Assembly: GCA_006503475.1 (NCBI GenBank)
Contig: RSEH01000003.1
Span: 1-64,000, forward strand
Reading direction: 5' to 3'
DNA length: 64,000 bases
DNA from: Stentor roeselii
Taxonomy: Eukaryota; Ciliophora; Heterotrichea; Heterotrichida; Stentoridae
Shown: positions 62,273 through 64,000 of the stretch, piece after piece
How positions within the stretch are numbered: position 1 is the first letter of the stretch
How the letters are laid out: each line of letters starts with the position of its first letter
Program-made: the position numbers and the translations under genes
Notes under the pieces: model-generated
The model's input: only the letters and a program-made list of their open reading frames with translations
What the model was told of the DNA's origin: nothing
The model's database searches: none

Positions 62273-63388
62273 TCACCATTTTAATTTGTTGGTATTTAAT
62301 AGTTTCAATTCACGTTCAGCGTTGATCACAGGACTTTCTTCTAAAGTCTGTTTGTAATAATCACTAGTCACTGACTCAAGAGCCAGGACTTCTTCTCGAC
62401 TGGTCCTGAACTGTCCTCCTCCATTGAGACATCCCATGGGACAAGCCATGATTTCAATATATTGATATTTGCATTTTCCAGTTTTTAAAGACCTTATCAC
62501 GTTCTGAATATTCTGAAAGCCACTCGCAATACAAAACTTCAAATCTTTATATTCAATCTCAAGTACATCTCTTCTCACAGTACTTTTAAACCTCACCTCA
62601 GAAGACTCTCCATAAAGTAATTTCACAGTTTTATGAAAAATAAACTCAGCATAGCCTAAACTACTAGATTTTTCAGAAACACTTGAAAAAAAATCATCAA
62701 AATCACCTTCTTCGCTTAATTCTCCACAAAATTCAAGTAATTCAGTAGTTGTCAATACCAAATCGACGCCATTTTCCATGACAGCTTCAAGTTTTTTATC
62801 ATAACAAGGCATTACAGCGATATGAAAGCCATGAACACCTTTCAATTCCCTTTGAACAAGCATAGGAGTTTTAACCTTAGACATGAAATTAACAAGTTTT
62901 TCATCCCCTTTCTTAAGAGCATAACAAAGCCACCCAGGGCACTCTGAGGACAGCAAAGGCATTTGAGCACTTTGAAATCTTTCCCAAAATTCCTCAAAAG
63001 CCGCTTTTAAGACAGCGTCTCTGGCATGGTCCATTGAAAGAACTTGAAAAATCCCTTTTTTTCTTAAAGCTCCAGATAAAAGTTTTCCTGTAAGACTTAC
63101 ACTTTGACCAAGTCTTTTAGAAATCGAAAGAAGTGACTGTTGAGAAATAGAAACAGTCACTTCACAGCCTTGATCCAGTTTTTCTTGCAAGGTCTGAACC
63201 GACTGCTGCGAAATCAAAACAGTCTCAGCAGATGTGATGCATCCACTACAAGCAAGGCAGTCACTAAGAGTAACTTTCGCCGTATTCTGAGCACTTTTAT
63301 GTATCATGTTATTATGAACTGAGCATTTTTCCGCAGGGTTTAAAAAGTCGTTTAAGTCAGTGATTTTGATAGTTCCTGAAAAGTCCAT
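62273..63388 (-). CDS. NAR1: NAR1/CIAO3, cytosolic Fe-S protein assembly factor (Fe-only hydrogenase-like)
   Basis: 371 residues. The N-terminus MDFSGTIKITDLNDFLNPAEKC aligns with the human protein's start, fixing the ATG at 63388. The first 4Fe-4S site is Cys22 plus SDCLACSGCITSAE; the H-cluster-like Cys are in SSECPGWLCYAL, AVMPCYDKKL and ACPMGCLNGGGQ. All expected ligands are present. Nar1 links early cytosolic cluster assembly to the CIA targeting complex. The chain ends ...NTNKLKW; an aromatic C-terminus of the L-x-W type fits the CIA recognition tail. It is shorter than the usual about 450-480 residues through loop loss. Its ATG is 2 nt after the stop of HID1. Confidence 0.93.
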   Translation of the reverse strand: MDFSGTIKITDLNDFLNPAEKCSVHNNMIHKSAQNTAKVTLSDCLACSGCITSAETVLISQQSVQTLQEKLDQGCEVTVSISQQSLLSISKRLGQSVSLTGKLLSGALRKKGIFQVLSMDHARDAVLKAAFEEFWERFQSAQMPLLSSECPGWLCYALKKGDEKLVNFMSKVKTPMLVQRELKGVHGFHIAVMPCYDKKLEAVMENGVDLVLTTTELLEFCGELSEEGDFDDFFSSVSEKSSSLGYAEFIFHKTVKLLYGESSEVRFKSTVRRDVLEIEYKDLKFCIASGFQNIQNVIRSLKTGKCKYQYIEIMACPMGCLNGGGQFRTSREEVLALESVTSDYYKQTLEESPVINAERELKLLNTNKLKW

Positions 63389-63390
63389 TT

Positions 63391-64000
63391 TTAATTAGCG
63401 AATCTAAAAAGTTTAATCCTTTCTCGAGGAACGAGTTCGTAAGGAAGACTTCGCAAGTAGAGAAAGGTCCACATATAAGCGTGTTCGAAGTACTCGGACT
63501 GACTGTTTAGTTCCAGGTTTCTGATGACTACACTCGCTGGGGCCGGAATGATTCCAATCAACGTGCTAGACCCGATGAAGTTCAAAATGTTTTCGTCTGT
63601 CACATTTGGATTCGCTTTCGTGAATCTTTCAAGTTCAGGGATGAAATGAGATAAAACTCCTGAAATTACTCCTAAAGGTAATTTTGAAGACCATCCTTCG
63701 TACCAGGTCCTTGTTTTCCATTCTTGGAATTCAGAGTTTTCTTCCCAACGACTTGGAATTTGAACTGCTTTAGAAATAATGTCTTTTTTACGGATTAGGG
63801 CAAGGATTAGACCTGGAGCTGCTGACCATTGATAGGAGATTAAGTTGTTTATGGCTTCTAGGATGTAGAATAACAGGTAGTGACTTGTTGGAGACTCTAA
63901 AAGCTGAGTTTTTGTTGAAAATTTCTCTAAAAGACGTACTAGGGAACTGCAGGATAATGGACAAAGTGATCGTAAGAAGGGTGAAATGTTGCAAATTGTC
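63391..64000 (-). CDS. HID1: HID1 homologue, C-terminal part (cut by window edge)
   Basis: The frame is open from the right edge to TAA at 63391, giving about 202 residues. The end reads SSTLIGIIPAPASVVIRNLE and HAYMWTFLYLRSLPYELV ... IKLF, close to the C-terminus of animal HID1 (TLVGLLPVPHPILIRKY ... YMWGVIYLRN ... VKLFE). Upstream SHYLLFYILEAINNLISYQW and WYEGWSSKLPLGVISGVLSHF also fit. HID1 is a peripheral Golgi protein of the dymeclin/HID1 family needed for dense-core vesicle and late secretory traffic. Most of the gene lies outside. It ends 2 nt before the NAR1 start. Confidence 0.88.
   Translation of the reverse strand, partial: TICNISPFLRSLCPLSCSSLVRLLEKFSTKTQLLESPTSHYLLFYILEAINNLISYQWSAAPGLILALIRKKDIISKAVQIPSRWEENSEFQEWKTRTWYEGWSSKLPLGVISGVLSHFIPELERFTKANPNVTDENILNFIGSSTLIGIIPAPASVVIRNLELNSQSEYFEHAYMWTFLYLRSLPYELVPRERIKLFRFAN

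Overview
The window looks like nuclear DNA of a heterotrich ciliate, most like Stentor. It is AT-rich. All long reading frames are intact under the standard code, with TAA, TAG and TGA all used as stops. Coding regions that appear to end early are rejoined by GT...AG introns of 15 nt. I found twelve such introns in five genes: eleven are exactly 15 nt and one appears to be 14 nt. The organism call is inference; intron size, genetic code and very tight gene spacing are seen directly.

Layout. 1-326 is the start of a WD40 protein cut by the window edge. About 0.8-13 kb is poor in intact genes: AT-rich sequence, a broken sugar transporter (2217-3902), a broken Cys-rich gene (4.2-5.0 kb), a broken repeat-containing gene (5.1-7.2 kb) and a long decayed coiled-coil gene (7.3-12.5 kb). 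An intact HExxH protein (13060-14835) sits alone between AT-rich deserts. From 18.2 to 31.3 kb lie an ABCC transporter, a tandem pair of DUF229 (sulfatase-like) secreted proteins, an IS1595-type transposase, a divergent GlmS/GFAT-like protein and a coiled-coil gene. A decayed copy of that last gene lies at 32.2-32.9 kb, inside another desert.

From 33.9 kb to the end the region is gene-dense: a multi-pass membrane protein, EF-hand, RING, IQ, ABHD17-like, MORN, FHA-like, PI-PLC X, phytochelatin synthase, a 2748-residue coiled-coil protein in eight exons, C2H2 zinc finger, cyclic-nucleotide-binding, a third DUF229, an HMG-box protein, the Fe-S assembly factor NAR1 and the C-terminal part of HID1. 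Same-strand neighbours here are often separated by only 2-22 nt.

No single operon-like pathway is evident. Several genes fit Ca2+/lipid signalling and membrane traffic (EF-hand, IQ/MORN, PI-PLC, ABHD17, HID1, a coiled-coil protein with a possible golgin-like tail) and metal or Fe-S handling (phytochelatin synthase, NAR1). The main unusual points are: two probable pseudoenzymes (a DUF229 copy without its metal-site motifs and a GlmS homologue without its catalytic residues); a gene junction that has been tandemly duplicated; the 14-nt intron; a 2-nt gap between HID1 and NAR1; and the sharp split between packed genes and a pseudogene graveyard. I did not find a clearly new multi-gene system.
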